From: Flavobacteriales bacterium
Lineage (GTDB): Bacteria; Bacteroidota; Bacteroidia; Flavobacteriales; Schleiferiaceae
Length of the DNA stretch: 64,000 nucleotides
Direction: 5' to 3'
Assembly: GCA_017795025.1 (NCBI GenBank)
Contig: CP051243.1
Coordinates: forward strand, 3,062,897-3,126,896
Below are positions 27,428 through 35,457 of this stretch, piece after piece (the stretch's first letter is position 1; each line of letters opens with the position of its first letter). The notes beneath the pieces are model-generated. The model saw only the letters and a program-made list of their open reading frames with translations. It was not told where the DNA came from and ran no database searches. The translations under genes and the position numbers were made by a program.

Positions 27428-27625
27428 GTGAAAGAACAGGGTATTAACAGGGAAAAAATTATGGATAGAGATCGACGAGAAGCCGTACGACGACGAGCAA
27501 AACAAATTAGAAAAGCGCAAAAGGTAGAGTTAACCACCAGAGACTATATTCAGCGAGGTTTAGTAGTGCTTATTATTCTTTTAATTCTTGCCGGCGCACT
27601 CTTTGTTTACGAGAACTTAACCTAG
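27428..27625 (+). CDS. Small single-pass membrane protein (54-65 aa)
   Basis: A basic N-terminal half (DRRDREAVRRRAKQIRKAQ-like) is followed by one transmembrane helix (GLVVLIILLILAGALFVY) and a short tail, suggesting an inner-membrane protein with its N-terminus inside. The start may be GTG at 27428 (65 aa) or ATG at 27461 (54 aa); a TTG/GTG-rich -7-like element overlaps the former, so the ATG is quite possible. Function unknown. Confidence 0.6.
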   Translation: MKEQGINREKIMDRDRREAVRRRAKQIRKAQKVELTTRDYIQRGLVVLIILLILAGALFVYENLT

Positions 27626-27674
27626 CATCGAAAGCCTGCAGAGATTATAAAATGTAGGTTTTACACTAAGTATT

Positions 27675-27703
27675 TTGCATTTAGCTGATTTTTAGTATAT
27701 TCG
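27675..27703 (+). promoter_or_regulatory. Promoter of the 32-aa membrane peptide gene
   Basis: TTG at 27675-27677, an 18-bp spacer and TATATTCG at 27696-27703 (one mismatch to TAnnTTTG) form a near-complete Bacteroidota promoter, ending 25 bp before the ATG at 27729. Confidence 0.6.
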
Positions 27704-27728
27704 AGTCACTAACTAAACAGGGAAAGTT

Positions 27729-27827
27729 ATGGAAGAAGTTACTAGCAAGAATTCTGACATGGCGCAAAAAGTGGGAATCGTTCTAATCATCTTGGCCATT
27801 GTGGCCTTAGCCCTTTCAATTACATAA
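27729..27827 (+). CDS. 32-aa single-helix membrane peptide
   Basis: ATG at 27729 opens a 33-codon frame: a polar N-terminus (MEEVTSKNSDMAQK) followed by one hydrophobic helix (VGIVLIILAIVALALSIT) and stop. It has its own promoter-like sequence and fills the gap before the convergent regulator gene, overlapping its end by 8 bp. Too short for most annotation pipelines. It could be a regulator of a membrane complex, like other bacterial small membrane proteins, but nothing shows which. Confidence 0.5.
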   Translation: MEEVTSKNSDMAQKVGIVLIILAIVALALSIT

Positions 27828-28842
27828 AGGGATTTGTAGACTCGATTTTGCTTTTAAGCTGGTCGATTCGGTTTTTAATCCGAATGAAAAATTTATTCCT
27901 CTCTTTTTCAGAAATATTGCTGATAAGAGAGGATTTTTCTATTTGGGCCCCCAGGTATTCGGCCAGGTTTTCGGTTAATAAGGGGTCATTAGTATTTAGA
28001 TAATTAAGCTCGGCATAAGGCATAAAGTAAGTGCGCTTATTGTGGTCGAGCTCCGCCAAAATGTGATTGTCCATGATGAGGATTTCATGGTAGTACATTT
28101 TATAGTCGGCGGTACTAAACTCATTTAGGTTTCGCGGATGCGCCTTCTTGCCCCGTAAAGCTTGTTGGTAAATGAGTTTCATTAAATCCTGGTACTCCTC
28201 GCAGATGGCGATGGCTTCTTCTTTCGAATTCAGGAGGCCAGACTCATAGTAATACTCCAGCTGACTTAGTAGACTAAGTATGGTGGTGTCGTTCCAAATC
28301 TCGACACTATTAATTTTGGCATATTCTTGCCAAATCTCTTTGCCAAGTTCTAAAAGATCGGCTGGAATCATGTCCAGCTCATAATGGAAGCCTTCCAAAC
28401 GGTCTACCCCATAAAAGGACTTTAGCCACACAAACATCTTAAAGGCACTCATCTTGGGAAACCGAAACTGATAATACAGTGGGAGGTCTTTTGCCTGATA
28501 AATGAGTTGATGTCCTTTATGATTTTGAATGCTGCGCAAGTGCAATACCGTATTTTGAAGATGCTTGCGGAAATCATCCAGGCTACGTATAAAGCTTTCC
28601 TTTTGGAATACGACCGAATTGGCGCTCTGGCCAATCAGATGATTTAATGGAATTCCAAAGTGCCGAGCAATAACAACGGTGTCATTAAGGCTTAGGTCAG
28701 TGGTGCCTCGAATTCTCCGATAGGCCGAATCTCGACTGCAATGCAATAAGTCGGTGATTACATCAACCAGAATTTCGTGATCATTCACCCGATCGCGAAC
28801 CATGTCGAAAAAGGTGCGCTGAAAGTTGTTTGGATTCTTCAT
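27820..28842 (-). CDS. BetR-like helix-turn-helix regulator (340 aa)
   Basis: The first ~70 residues form an HTH of the BetR/Xre kind (DVITDLLHCSRDSAYRRIRG, then LNDTVVIARHFGIPLNHL). The remaining ~260 residues are helical with no known enzyme motif and look like a sensor or dimer domain. Such proteins are frequent but little studied in Flavobacteriia. The gene is divergent from the DUF962 gene. A tandem 21-bp repeat lies 50-91 bp upstream of its start codon, a good place for an operator (see separate entry). Confidence 0.75.
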   Translation of the reverse strand: MKNPNNFQRTFFDMVRDRVNDHEILVDVITDLLHCSRDSAYRRIRGTTDLSLNDTVVIARHFGIPLNHLIGQSANSVVFQKESFIRSLDDFRKHLQNTVLHLRSIQNHKGHQLIYQAKDLPLYYQFRFPKMSAFKMFVWLKSFYGVDRLEGFHYELDMIPADLLELGKEIWQEYAKINSVEIWNDTTILSLLSQLEYYYESGLLNSKEEAIAICEEYQDLMKLIYQQALRGKKAHPRNLNEFSTADYKMYYHEILIMDNHILAELDHNKRTYFMPYAELNYLNTNDPLLTENLAEYLGAQIEKSSLISNISEKERNKFFIRIKNRIDQLKSKIESTNPFM

Positions 28843-28891
28843 AATACTGAGGAAGTAAAATTATGATAAAACCTTATTTTCAGAAACTTAT

Positions 28892-28933
28892 ATTGTATTC
28901 ATAGGCGCCAGAATTGTATTATTTCGCGCCAGA
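28892..28933. repeat. Two tandem 21-bp direct repeats, probable operator
   Basis: Copies at 28892-28912 and 28913-28933 share ATTGTATT at the start and GCGCCAGA at the end, 17 of 21 bases being identical. The 21-bp period equals two helical turns, so both sites face the same side of the DNA. A possible minus-strand -7 element (TAAGTTTC, one mismatch) lies just downstream towards the regulator gene. Confidence 0.65.
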
Positions 28934-29072
28934 GCGCTTCACCGATTGCGGAAATACGGGTTTCAACTAGTCTTGGGGTCGCTCATTTGCATTTTTTGCC
29001 AAAGGTCTAAAGAGCGCTCTGCCGAAATATTCTAAAATGGAATTTTATAGATTAGAGTCAAGAATTTCAAGA

Positions 29073-29384
29073 ATGGCTGAAGAGAAGAAATATCAATCTT
29101 TACAGGAGTTTTACCCTTATTACCTTAGTGAGCACCAGAATACCACTTGCCGGATATTGCATTTCATTGGCACGGGCTTGGTGATCGTCAGTTTCCTCCT
29201 CTTTTGGATAACATTCGATTATCGCTTTCTAGTCGCTATTCCATTCTTAGGCTATGGCTTTGCTTGGGTAGGACATTTTTTCTTCGAACAAAATAAACCG
29301 GCCACCTTCCAATACCCGGGTTATAGCTTAGCGAGTGATTTCATTTTGTTTTGGGATTTGCTAAGAAGGAAGGAGCGGTTTTAA
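29073..29384 (+). CDS. DUF962/Mpo1-like membrane protein
   Basis: The family pattern is clear: SLQEFYPYYLSEHQNTTCRILHFIGT near the N-terminus, two to three hydrophobic segments, and the Gly-rich YGFAWVGHFFFEQNKPATFQYP with its conserved His. Yeast Mpo1, a member, is an Fe-dependent dioxygenase in fatty-acid alpha-oxidation; the bacterial role is not established. The start could be the ATG at 29037; I prefer 29073 because homologues begin shortly before the FYPYYL motif. Confidence 0.85.
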   Translation: MAEEKKYQSLQEFYPYYLSEHQNTTCRILHFIGTGLVIVSFLLFWITFDYRFLVAIPFLGYGFAWVGHFFFEQNKPATFQYPGYSLASDFILFWDLLRRKERF

Positions 29385-29394
29385 GTGAGAGTAA

Positions 29395-29437
29395 TTCCAA
29401 ATATGGGATTAATTAGCTTTGTTTTCCAAATATGGGA
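29395..29437. repeat. Two copies of a 14-bp site upstream of the LruC gene
   Basis: TTCCAAATATGGGA occurs exactly at 29395-29408 and 29424-29437, 29 bp apart start to start. The second copy extends into an imperfect palindrome TTTCC..GGGAAA. They lie 99-141 bp upstream of the LruC gene ATG in AT-rich DNA. Confidence 0.7.
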
Positions 29438-29535
29438 AATTATAAAATATTTAAAGTATTGATAATCAAAGTAATATTATTTTGGTACCATTGTGGCTCT
29501 AATAGTGGCACAACTACTAATCTAACTTTTTTAAA

Positions 29536-31737
29536 ATGCATTCTTTAAAGAAATCCCTTTTTGCTCTAAGTCTCATAGCCGCCTTAGGCGCCTGTAAGGA
29601 AGACGAGCCTGCCAGTCAAGCAACGCCAATTAACACCGTGGCTTCAACCATGGACTTAAACGTTCCGGTAGACTTCAACTTTGAAACCACCGAACAGGTT
29701 AACTTGGATTTGAATATTGAAGATGCTCCTTTGGCAAGTAAGTACTTATTAAAAGTGTATACAACTAATCCATCGGCAGCCGCTTCACCTGTTTTTAGTT
29801 CATTCATTGATAATGGCGCAAACTTGCAAACCGCTATTTCAATTCCAAGTGGCGTTTTACAGCTGTATTTAGTAATGCAAGCTCCTGATGGTTCAAGCTT
29901 TTTAACCATTCTACCCAAGACCAATACCATCAGCCATACTTTCTATCAAGCCAAGTATAAAAACCAAATTGAGAGCTTCGGAGGACCTGATTGTAATAAT
30001 GGTTGTGACAATAGCATGACCCTTACCAGCAATTTACAAGCCGATGATGAAGAAGATGTTTATTGTATCACTGGAACCTATAATGGTAATTATAGTATCA
30101 CAGTAAAGGACGAGGCCATCGTGCGTTTATGTGGTACTGGTAATATTCCTAATATTACTATCAATGAGGGCGAAGTTCAAATTGTGTCTGGAGCAGATGT
30201 GGTGGTAACCAATTTTAACATCAATAGCGATAGCGACAATGAGTTGGTAGTATATCAAGGAGGTTCCCTTACTATTACTAACTGGTTTTCGCCTAATGCT
30301 GATGTAACAAATTATGGTACCATGAACGTGGCCGCTTTAAATGTAAACAGCAATTGTGATTTAGAGAACTACGGTACTTTCACCGTAACTACCACCAATT
30401 TTACCACCTTTAATGGTGATGTTGAAAACCACGGAACCTTTACGGTTTCGGGTAATGCCTCAATTAATGGAGGTAGTGACTTTAAAAATTATTGTGGTCT
30501 TTACTTTAATGGTAATCTTCAACATAATGGCGATATCGAATGTCGCGCTTACACTAAAGTAGGAGGCAAGTGGACGATTAATGGCGGCGCTAAGCACAAA
30601 ATGAAAGATGGTGCAATGGCGGTTTGTGAGGACCTACTTTTAAATGGTAGAATTGAAGGTAGTGGAAGTACTTCACTCTTTAAAGTGCTGGATAGAACTG
30701 ATGCTAACGGTGGCGCTCAAGTAAAGAAGAACGTGGAGTTTTGCGATGCTAATGGAATTGAAACCCAACCTAATAATTTATTCCGCAATGGGGCGACCGA
30801 GTCCTGTAGCTTAGTTTTACCGGTGGATGCTTGTAATCCAGAAGGAAATGGTCAACCTCAAGTGCAGGATGCGGATTCGGATGGTGTAGCTGATGAATTA
30901 GACGCCTATCCTAATGATGCAAGCCGTGCGGCCGATTCCTACTTCCCATCTGAGAATACCTATGGAACTTTAGCTTATGAGGATCTTTGGCCTGCATTTG
31001 GTGACTATGATTTTAACGACCTGGTAGTAGATTACCGCTATCAGCAGGTATTGAATGCCAATAATGAGGTAGTTGATTTAAAAGCGCGTTTTGTTACCCG
31101 GGCAATGGGAGGTTCCTTAGATAATGGCTTCGGTATTGAGTTAGATGTAGCTCAAAACGTAGTGAGCTCCGTAAGCGGTACACGTGATTTCAACGGCATA
31201 ATTACCACCAATGCTAATGGCACAGAGAGCGGTCAGTCTAAAGCAGTAGTGATAGTTTACGACGATGCTTCTCAAGTATTGGTAAACACCACCGGACAAG
31301 CATTTGTGAATACCGTAAATGGAAATCCTAGCATTGATCCTGATACCGCAGATATCACCATTAACTTCTCTACACCACAAACCATAGTTAGTTTGGGTAC
31401 CGCACCTTACAATCCCTTCATTTTTGTGGATCAAACCAGAGGGAGAGAGGTTCACTTAGCTGGGGAAGCGCCTACCGACTTAGCTGATGCTAGTTTGTTT
31501 GGAACTATTGATGATAATACAAACCCGAACGGCGATTTCACCTATAAGAGCAGCAACAATTTGCCATGGGCAGTGCATGTAGTAGGTGGCTTTGATTATC
31601 CTGAAGAAAGAACGGATATTTCTCAAGCTTACAATTTCTTCAGTGTTTGGGCACAGTCAGGTGGCGTGTCATTCCAAACTTGGTACGATGATCAGCCTGG
31701 ATATATTAATGCCTCAGATCTTTATATTGCCCAATAA
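29536..31737 (+). CDS. LruC domain-containing surface lipoprotein (733 aa)
   Basis: The N-terminus is a lipoprotein signal (LSLIAALGAC, Cys ~20) followed by KEDE, matching the acidic export signal of surface lipoproteins in this phylum. Residues ~140-400 are a repetitive Asn/Gly-rich beta-helix-like stretch (NYGTMNVAALNVNSN, ENHGTFTVSGNASING). A Ca-binding-like DADSDGVADELDAYPND segment (~450-468) leads to the LruC/DUF4842 domain (YEDLWPAFGDYDFNDLVVDY). Probably a cell-surface structural or adhesive protein. A strong terminator follows. Confidence 0.92.
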   Translation: MHSLKKSLFALSLIAALGACKEDEPASQATPINTVASTMDLNVPVDFNFETTEQVNLDLNIEDAPLASKYLLKVYTTNPSAAASPVFSSFIDNGANLQTAISIPSGVLQLYLVMQAPDGSSFLTILPKTNTISHTFYQAKYKNQIESFGGPDCNNGCDNSMTLTSNLQADDEEDVYCITGTYNGNYSITVKDEAIVRLCGTGNIPNITINEGEVQIVSGADVVVTNFNINSDSDNELVVYQGGSLTITNWFSPNADVTNYGTMNVAALNVNSNCDLENYGTFTVTTTNFTTFNGDVENHGTFTVSGNASINGGSDFKNYCGLYFNGNLQHNGDIECRAYTKVGGKWTINGGAKHKMKDGAMAVCEDLLLNGRIEGSGSTSLFKVLDRTDANGGAQVKKNVEFCDANGIETQPNNLFRNGATESCSLVLPVDACNPEGNGQPQVQDADSDGVADELDAYPNDASRAADSYFPSENTYGTLAYEDLWPAFGDYDFNDLVVDYRYQQVLNANNEVVDLKARFVTRAMGGSLDNGFGIELDVAQNVVSSVSGTRDFNGIITTNANGTESGQSKAVVIVYDDASQVLVNTTGQAFVNTVNGNPSIDPDTADITINFSTPQTIVSLGTAPYNPFIFVDQTRGREVHLAGEAPTDLADASLFGTIDDNTNPNGDFTYKSSNNLPWAVHVVGGFDYPEERTDISQAYNFFSVWAQSGGVSFQTWYDDQPGYINASDLYIAQ

Positions 31738-31767
31738 GGCATAGCAAGTAGGATATTTTAAAGGATG

Positions 31768-31799
31768 AAAAAGCCGACCGTTCAACGGTCGGCTTTTTT
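31768..31799 (+). terminator. Terminator of the LruC gene
   Basis: GCCGACCG (31773-31780) pairs with CGGTCGGC (31786-31793) around TTCAA, flanked by an A run and a T run. Strong and possibly bidirectional. Confidence 0.92.
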
Positions 31800-31821
31800 C
31801 ATTTCGTATTAAAGGGAATAA

Positions 31822-31860
31822 AAAAAGTCTTCTGAACCATGGAGGTGCAGAAGACTTTTT
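31822..31860 (-). terminator. Terminator of the acyl-CoA dehydrogenase gene
   Basis: AAAAAGTCTTCTG (31822-31834) and CAGAAGACTTTTT (31848-31860) are perfect arms. On the minus strand a T run ends the stem, 22 bp after the dehydrogenase stop. Confidence 0.85.
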
Positions 31861-31881
31861 AAATAACGGCTTCAAATTTTC

Positions 31882-33060
31882 TTACTTAAAAGCAGGTATT
31901 CCAGTGATGTCCATACCCGTAATAAGCAAGTGAATATCGTGAGTACCTTCGTAAGTAACCACCGACTCTAGGTTCATCATATGACGCATGATGCTGTAAT
32001 CGCCAGTGATTCCCATACCTCCTAAAATTTGACGGGCTTCACGGGCAATTTTTAAGGCGATTTCTACACTGTTTCGCTTGGCCATACTAATTTGAGCAGT
32101 AGTAGCTTTTCCCTCATTCTTTAGCGTTCCCAGGCGCCAAACCATCAACTGAGCCTTGGTGATTTCTGTAATCATCTCGGCTAACTTCTTTTGCTGAAGC
32201 TGGAAGCCGGCGATCGGGCGATCAAACTGAATACGCTCCTTGGCATAACGTAAGGCGGTATCGTAGCAATCCATTGCCGCACCTACCGCTCCCCAGGCAA
32301 TACCATAACGGGCGCTATCGAGGCAACTTAGTGGTGCTCCTAATCCGCTGCGTCCCGGAAGTAAGTTTTCTTTAGGCACCTTCACATTATCAAATACCAA
32401 TTCACCGGTGGCGCTGGCCCGTAAACTCCATTTATTATGTGTTTCGGGAGTGGTAAATCCTTCCATTCCACGCTCCACAATTAAGCCGTGGATACGACCT
32501 TCTTCATTTTTGGCCCACACTACGGCCACATCCGCAAAAGGTGCATTGGAGATCCACATTTTGGCTCCATTTAAAAGATAGTGGTCGCCCATATCTTTAA
32601 AGTTCGTAATCATCCCGCCCGGGTTAGAACCAAAGTTGGGTTCGGTAAGTCCGAAGGAACCCAAAAACTCGCCACTGGCTAATTTGGGTAAAAACTTTTG
32701 CTTTTGTTCCTCACTGCCATAAGCGTAAATCGGGAACATCACTAAAGAGGATTGCACCGAGCAAGTAGAGCGAACGCCTGAGTCCCCTCGTTCAATTTCC
32801 TGCATCATTAAACCATAGGAAATTTGGTCTAATCCGGCACCACCGTATTCCTCAGGAATGTAAGGGCCAAAAGCTCCTACTTCCGCTAATCCTTTAATAA
32901 GTTGGGTGGGGAATTCTGCCTTCTGGGCATAATCTTCAATAATGGGGCTAACTTCCTTCTTCACCCAATCACGGGTGGCGGTACGCACTAATTTATGCTC
33001 CTCGCTAAGAAGGTCGTCGATATTATAATAATCTGGAGATTCGAATAAATCACTTGCCAT
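31882..33060 (-). CDS. Acyl-CoA dehydrogenase, glutaryl-CoA dehydrogenase-like
   Basis: 392 residues from the ATG at 33058-33060; a TTG further upstream lies beside the promoter motif and is rejected. FAD-dependent oxidation of an acyl-CoA. The sequence follows glutaryl-CoA dehydrogenase closely: STCSVQSSLVMFPIY, FGLTEPNFGSNPGGM, WISNAPFADVAVVWAK, SLRASATGEL, and the catalytic Glu in VTYEGTHDIHLL near residue 371. The pathway would be lysine or tryptophan breakdown through glutaryl-CoA to crotonyl-CoA. Substrate is inferred from similarity; no pathway neighbours are present. Confidence 0.92.
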   Translation of the reverse strand: MASDLFESPDYYNIDDLLSEEHKLVRTATRDWVKKEVSPIIEDYAQKAEFPTQLIKGLAEVGAFGPYIPEEYGGAGLDQISYGLMMQEIERGDSGVRSTCSVQSSLVMFPIYAYGSEEQKQKFLPKLASGEFLGSFGLTEPNFGSNPGGMITNFKDMGDHYLLNGAKMWISNAPFADVAVVWAKNEEGRIHGLIVERGMEGFTTPETHNKWSLRASATGELVFDNVKVPKENLLPGRSGLGAPLSCLDSARYGIAWGAVGAAMDCYDTALRYAKERIQFDRPIAGFQLQQKKLAEMITEITKAQLMVWRLGTLKNEGKATTAQISMAKRNSVEIALKIAREARQILGGMGITGDYSIMRHMMNLESVVTYEGTHDIHLLITGMDITGIPAFK

Positions 33061-33075
33061 GAAATCAATTTTCCA

Positions 33076-33083
33076 CAAAAATA
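33076..33083 (-). promoter_or_regulatory. -7 promoter element of the acyl-CoA dehydrogenase gene
   Basis: TATTTTTG on the minus strand fits TAnnTTTG exactly and ends 15 nt before the ATG at 33060. Confidence 0.55.
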
Positions 33084-33134
33084 GTTATACCTGAAGGAGA
33101 TAAAGCCATACTTTTAGAACAAAATACCTATAGA

Positions 33135-33938
33135 ATGAAGAAAAAATACTTTTTGTACCTCAGTTTAGGGCTGAGCATTTTTTTAGCGCACAATGCCTAT
33201 ACCAATAGTGGTGGTGCTCCCTCTGGAAACTCAGGCTCTCCCGCTAGTAATGGTAATGGCTGCGATCGGGCTGGATGTCACAATGGACCAGCTGCTGCCG
33301 GTCAAACCGTTACTATTAGCACCAATATCCCTTCCGCTGGTTTTAAAGAGGACTCTATTTATGAGATTACTATTACCGCTGATAATAATGGTACGGGAAC
33401 TGATCGAATGGGTTTCTCCGCCAGTGTAGAATCAGCCAGTGGGCATGAGGGAACTATCACTATTAGCGATGCGGCAAGAACCCGGAAATTGCAAAATTAT
33501 ATTACCCATACTTTCTCGGGAATTAGCGGGAGCTCTGGAGTTAATACCTGGTCTTTTGATTGGAATGCGGGACAGGCACCAGATCAAACTACCGTTTACG
33601 CATCGGTTAATTTCGCCAATCAAAATGGGAATACTTCGGGCGATGTAATTGTGAATCAAAGCTTAAGCTTGGATAAAAATCTGGGTATAGGTACCGGGGA
33701 GCTGGATATTGTGAAGGTAGCGGCTTACCCTAACCCTGCAAGCGATATCGTTTATTTGGCTTCAGATCAAAAGCTGGAGCTGCCCATAAGCGCCATTTCC
33801 GGTAATGGTCAAGTTTTTGAACTAGAAGCTAAAGCCATAGATGCTCAGCATTACAGCTTAGCCATATCAAACCTGCCCAATGGGGTTTATTTAATTCGCG
33901 ATGCCGCCAATCATCAAGTGCGCATCACTAAGCAATAA
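33135..33938 (+). CDS. T9SS type A protein with choice-of-anchor V-like domain
   Basis: 267 residues with signal peptide. The mature N-terminus has SGGAPSGNSGSPASNGNGCD and then GCHNGPAAAGQTVTI. This is the layout of 'choice-of-anchor V' (reelin-like) secreted proteins, which carry a heme-like Cys-Cys-His motif before a beta domain (~45-175). Here the motif is CDRAGCH (four residues between the Cys) instead of CxxCH. A type A sorting domain ends the protein (AAYPNPASDIVYL, LPNGVYLIRDA). Function unknown; the Cys/His motif could bind heme or only form a disulfide. Confidence 0.85.
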   Translation: MKKKYFLYLSLGLSIFLAHNAYTNSGGAPSGNSGSPASNGNGCDRAGCHNGPAAAGQTVTISTNIPSAGFKEDSIYEITITADNNGTGTDRMGFSASVESASGHEGTITISDAARTRKLQNYITHTFSGISGSSGVNTWSFDWNAGQAPDQTTVYASVNFANQNGNTSGDVIVNQSLSLDKNLGIGTGELDIVKVAAYPNPASDIVYLASDQKLELPISAISGNGQVFELEAKAIDAQHYSLAISNLPNGVYLIRDAANHQVRITKQ

Positions 33939-33940
33939 AT

Positions 33941-33948
33941 TACCTTTG
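33941..33948 (+). promoter_or_regulatory. -7 promoter element of the DUF4271 gene
   Basis: TACCTTTG begins 3 bp after the T9SS gene stop and ends 4 nt before the GTG start at 33953, which predicts a leaderless mRNA. No clear -33 TTG. Confidence 0.6.
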
Positions 33949-33952
33949 TGCC

Positions 33953-34603
33953 GTGGGCACCGAATTAAGTCAACGCGCAAGCGATTGGATAATCATAGTA
34001 AGTTTAGCCGCCGGAACCTTAGTGGTTCTGGCGCGCTTTTTTAATGCCCAAAGGGTTCCTGATTTTTTGAAATTTCCCTGGCAGTCGCGGGCAGATGAAT
34101 TTGCCATTTCCTTTAGTGCAGGTAAATTGGCATTAAACGCTGATCGGATTCTAATTTTAAGTGCTTGGATATTCTTCCCCGTTTTGGTTACTGCCTTAAA
34201 GATGGAGGGCGATGCCAATCTGATTATTCAATATGATTGGGCCTCCTATTTCCGGATTTTGCTTTTGGGAGGCCTTTATTTAATTTTAAAATTGTTGGTT
34301 GCTAGTGCGGTAGGCTATGCTTTTGAAAGAGAGGAAGATTTATGGCAGGGCCAGAATTTAGCGCTTGCTCATTTCTCGTGGTTAAGCCTTGGCGGAGGCT
34401 TATTGGCTTTTGTATTTCATTTCTTACCGGCAAGCCCGCTCTACTTTTATATACTGCTCGTGCTCTTTATTCTATTAGCGCTTTTATTCCTTTTTAGGGT
34501 TCTGAGTTTTTGTCTACGACAGGGCTTCAGTCCGAGCTATATATTTTTATACATTTGCGCGCTGGAAATCATCCCTTTGGTTTACTTGTATAATTTGGTT
34601 TAG
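33953..34603 (+). CDS. DUF4271 integral membrane protein
   Basis: 216 residues from a GTG start, chosen because an exact -7 promoter motif lies 4 nt upstream. Six or so hydrophobic helices, a conserved FPVLVTALKMEG-type segment in the first third, and FLYICALEIIPLVYLY at the C-terminus are as in DUF4271. The family is found next to hemD in Bacteroidota, as here, which suggests a link to tetrapyrrole or envelope functions (inference). A 12-bp palindrome follows its stop. Confidence 0.88.
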   Translation: MGTELSQRASDWIIIVSLAAGTLVVLARFFNAQRVPDFLKFPWQSRADEFAISFSAGKLALNADRILILSAWIFFPVLVTALKMEGDANLIIQYDWASYFRILLLGGLYLILKLLVASAVGYAFEREEDLWQGQNLALAHFSWLSLGGGLLAFVFHFLPASPLYFYILLVLFILLALLFLFRVLSFCLRQGFSPSYIFLYICALEIIPLVYLYNLV

Positions 34604-34608
34604 AATTA

Positions 34609-34620
34609 AGTCAATTGACT
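34609..34620. promoter_or_regulatory. 12-bp perfect palindrome between DUF4271 and hemD
   Basis: AGTCAATTGACT is self-complementary and lies 33 bp upstream of the hemD start codon. It could bind a dimeric regulator; it has no T run, so a terminator is unlikely. Confidence 0.35.
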
Positions 34621-34652
34621 GTAACTCAAAAGGGTAAAAAACACTTTGCGCT

Positions 34653-35399
34653 TTGAAGGTAAAATCCATTTTAGTCTCACAACCGGAGCCTCAAACTGAA
34701 AACTCGCCCTACTTTGATTTGGCCGAGAAGTATAAGTTGAAGGTAGACTTCATTCCTTTCATTCACGTGGCGGGGGTCGATGTAGCGGATGTGCGCAAAC
34801 AAAAGATAAACTTGGCCAATCATACGGCGGTGATTCTCACCAGCCGCAATGCAGTTGATCACTTTTTCCGTATTGCCGAGGAAATGCGTTTTCCGGTACC
34901 AAACGATATGAAGTACTTCTGCACCAGCGAGGCCATTGCTTACTATCTTCAGAAGTACGTAGTGTACCGAAAGCGTAAGATTTACTTTGGTAAGAGCAAA
35001 TTCCAAGACTTAATTCCTTTGTTTAAAAAGCATAAGGGGGAAAAGTACTTATTGCCTACCTCAGATATCCTCAAGCCTCAAGTGCCCGAAACTTTAGAAG
35101 AGTGCGGGGTAGATTATACTCGCGCTGTATTTTACAATACGGTGAGCAGTGACCTTTCGCATCTAGCCGATGTGAAATATGATATCTTGGTTTTCTTCAG
35201 TCCTTCTGGTATCAAGTCCCTATTCGAAAACTTCCCCGACTTTGAACAAGGGAATACGCGAATAGCTGGATTTGGAAACACCACCCATAAAGCCATCGAA
35301 GAGGCGGGATTAACGGTTAACATTAAGGCGCCAAGTCCTAAGTTACCCTCCATGACCATGGCCATTGAGCACTACATCAAAGAAATGAACAAGAAATAA
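34653..35399 (+). CDS. hemD: Uroporphyrinogen-III synthase family protein
   Basis: 248 residues from a TTG start. No ATG is near, and the N-terminus KVKSILVSQPEP with SPYFDLAEKYKLKVDF is, from memory, the usual start of the family in this phylum, so the TTG is accepted. The enzyme closes and inverts hydroxymethylbilane to uroporphyrinogen III in heme synthesis. Family features: IILTSRNAVDHFF, KYLLPTSDILKP and ILVFFSPSGIKSLFENFP. Followed by a strong terminator, then rnpA. Confidence 0.88.
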   Translation: MKVKSILVSQPEPQTENSPYFDLAEKYKLKVDFIPFIHVAGVDVADVRKQKINLANHTAVILTSRNAVDHFFRIAEEMRFPVPNDMKYFCTSEAIAYYLQKYVVYRKRKIYFGKSKFQDLIPLFKKHKGEKYLLPTSDILKPQVPETLEECGVDYTRAVFYNTVSSDLSHLADVKYDILVFFSPSGIKSLFENFPDFEQGNTRIAGFGNTTHKAIEEAGLTVNIKAPSPKLPSMTMAIEHYIKEMNKK

Positions 35400-35416
35400 G
35401 GTATTTTTATACTTTC

Positions 35417-35454
35417 AAGGCCGTCTAGGTTTATAGCCAGACGGCCTTTTTTTG
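35417..35454 (+). terminator. Terminator of hemD
   Basis: AAGGCCGTCT (35417-35426) pairs with AGACGGCCTT (35439-35448), followed by seven T. It ends 4 bp before the rnpA ATG. Confidence 0.9.
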
Positions 35455-35457
35455 TTT

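Noticed and set aside
34653-34655. hemD as a truncated gene because it lacks an ATG
   Set aside because: The TTG start gives the expected family N-terminus, full length and intact motifs, so the gene is complete.
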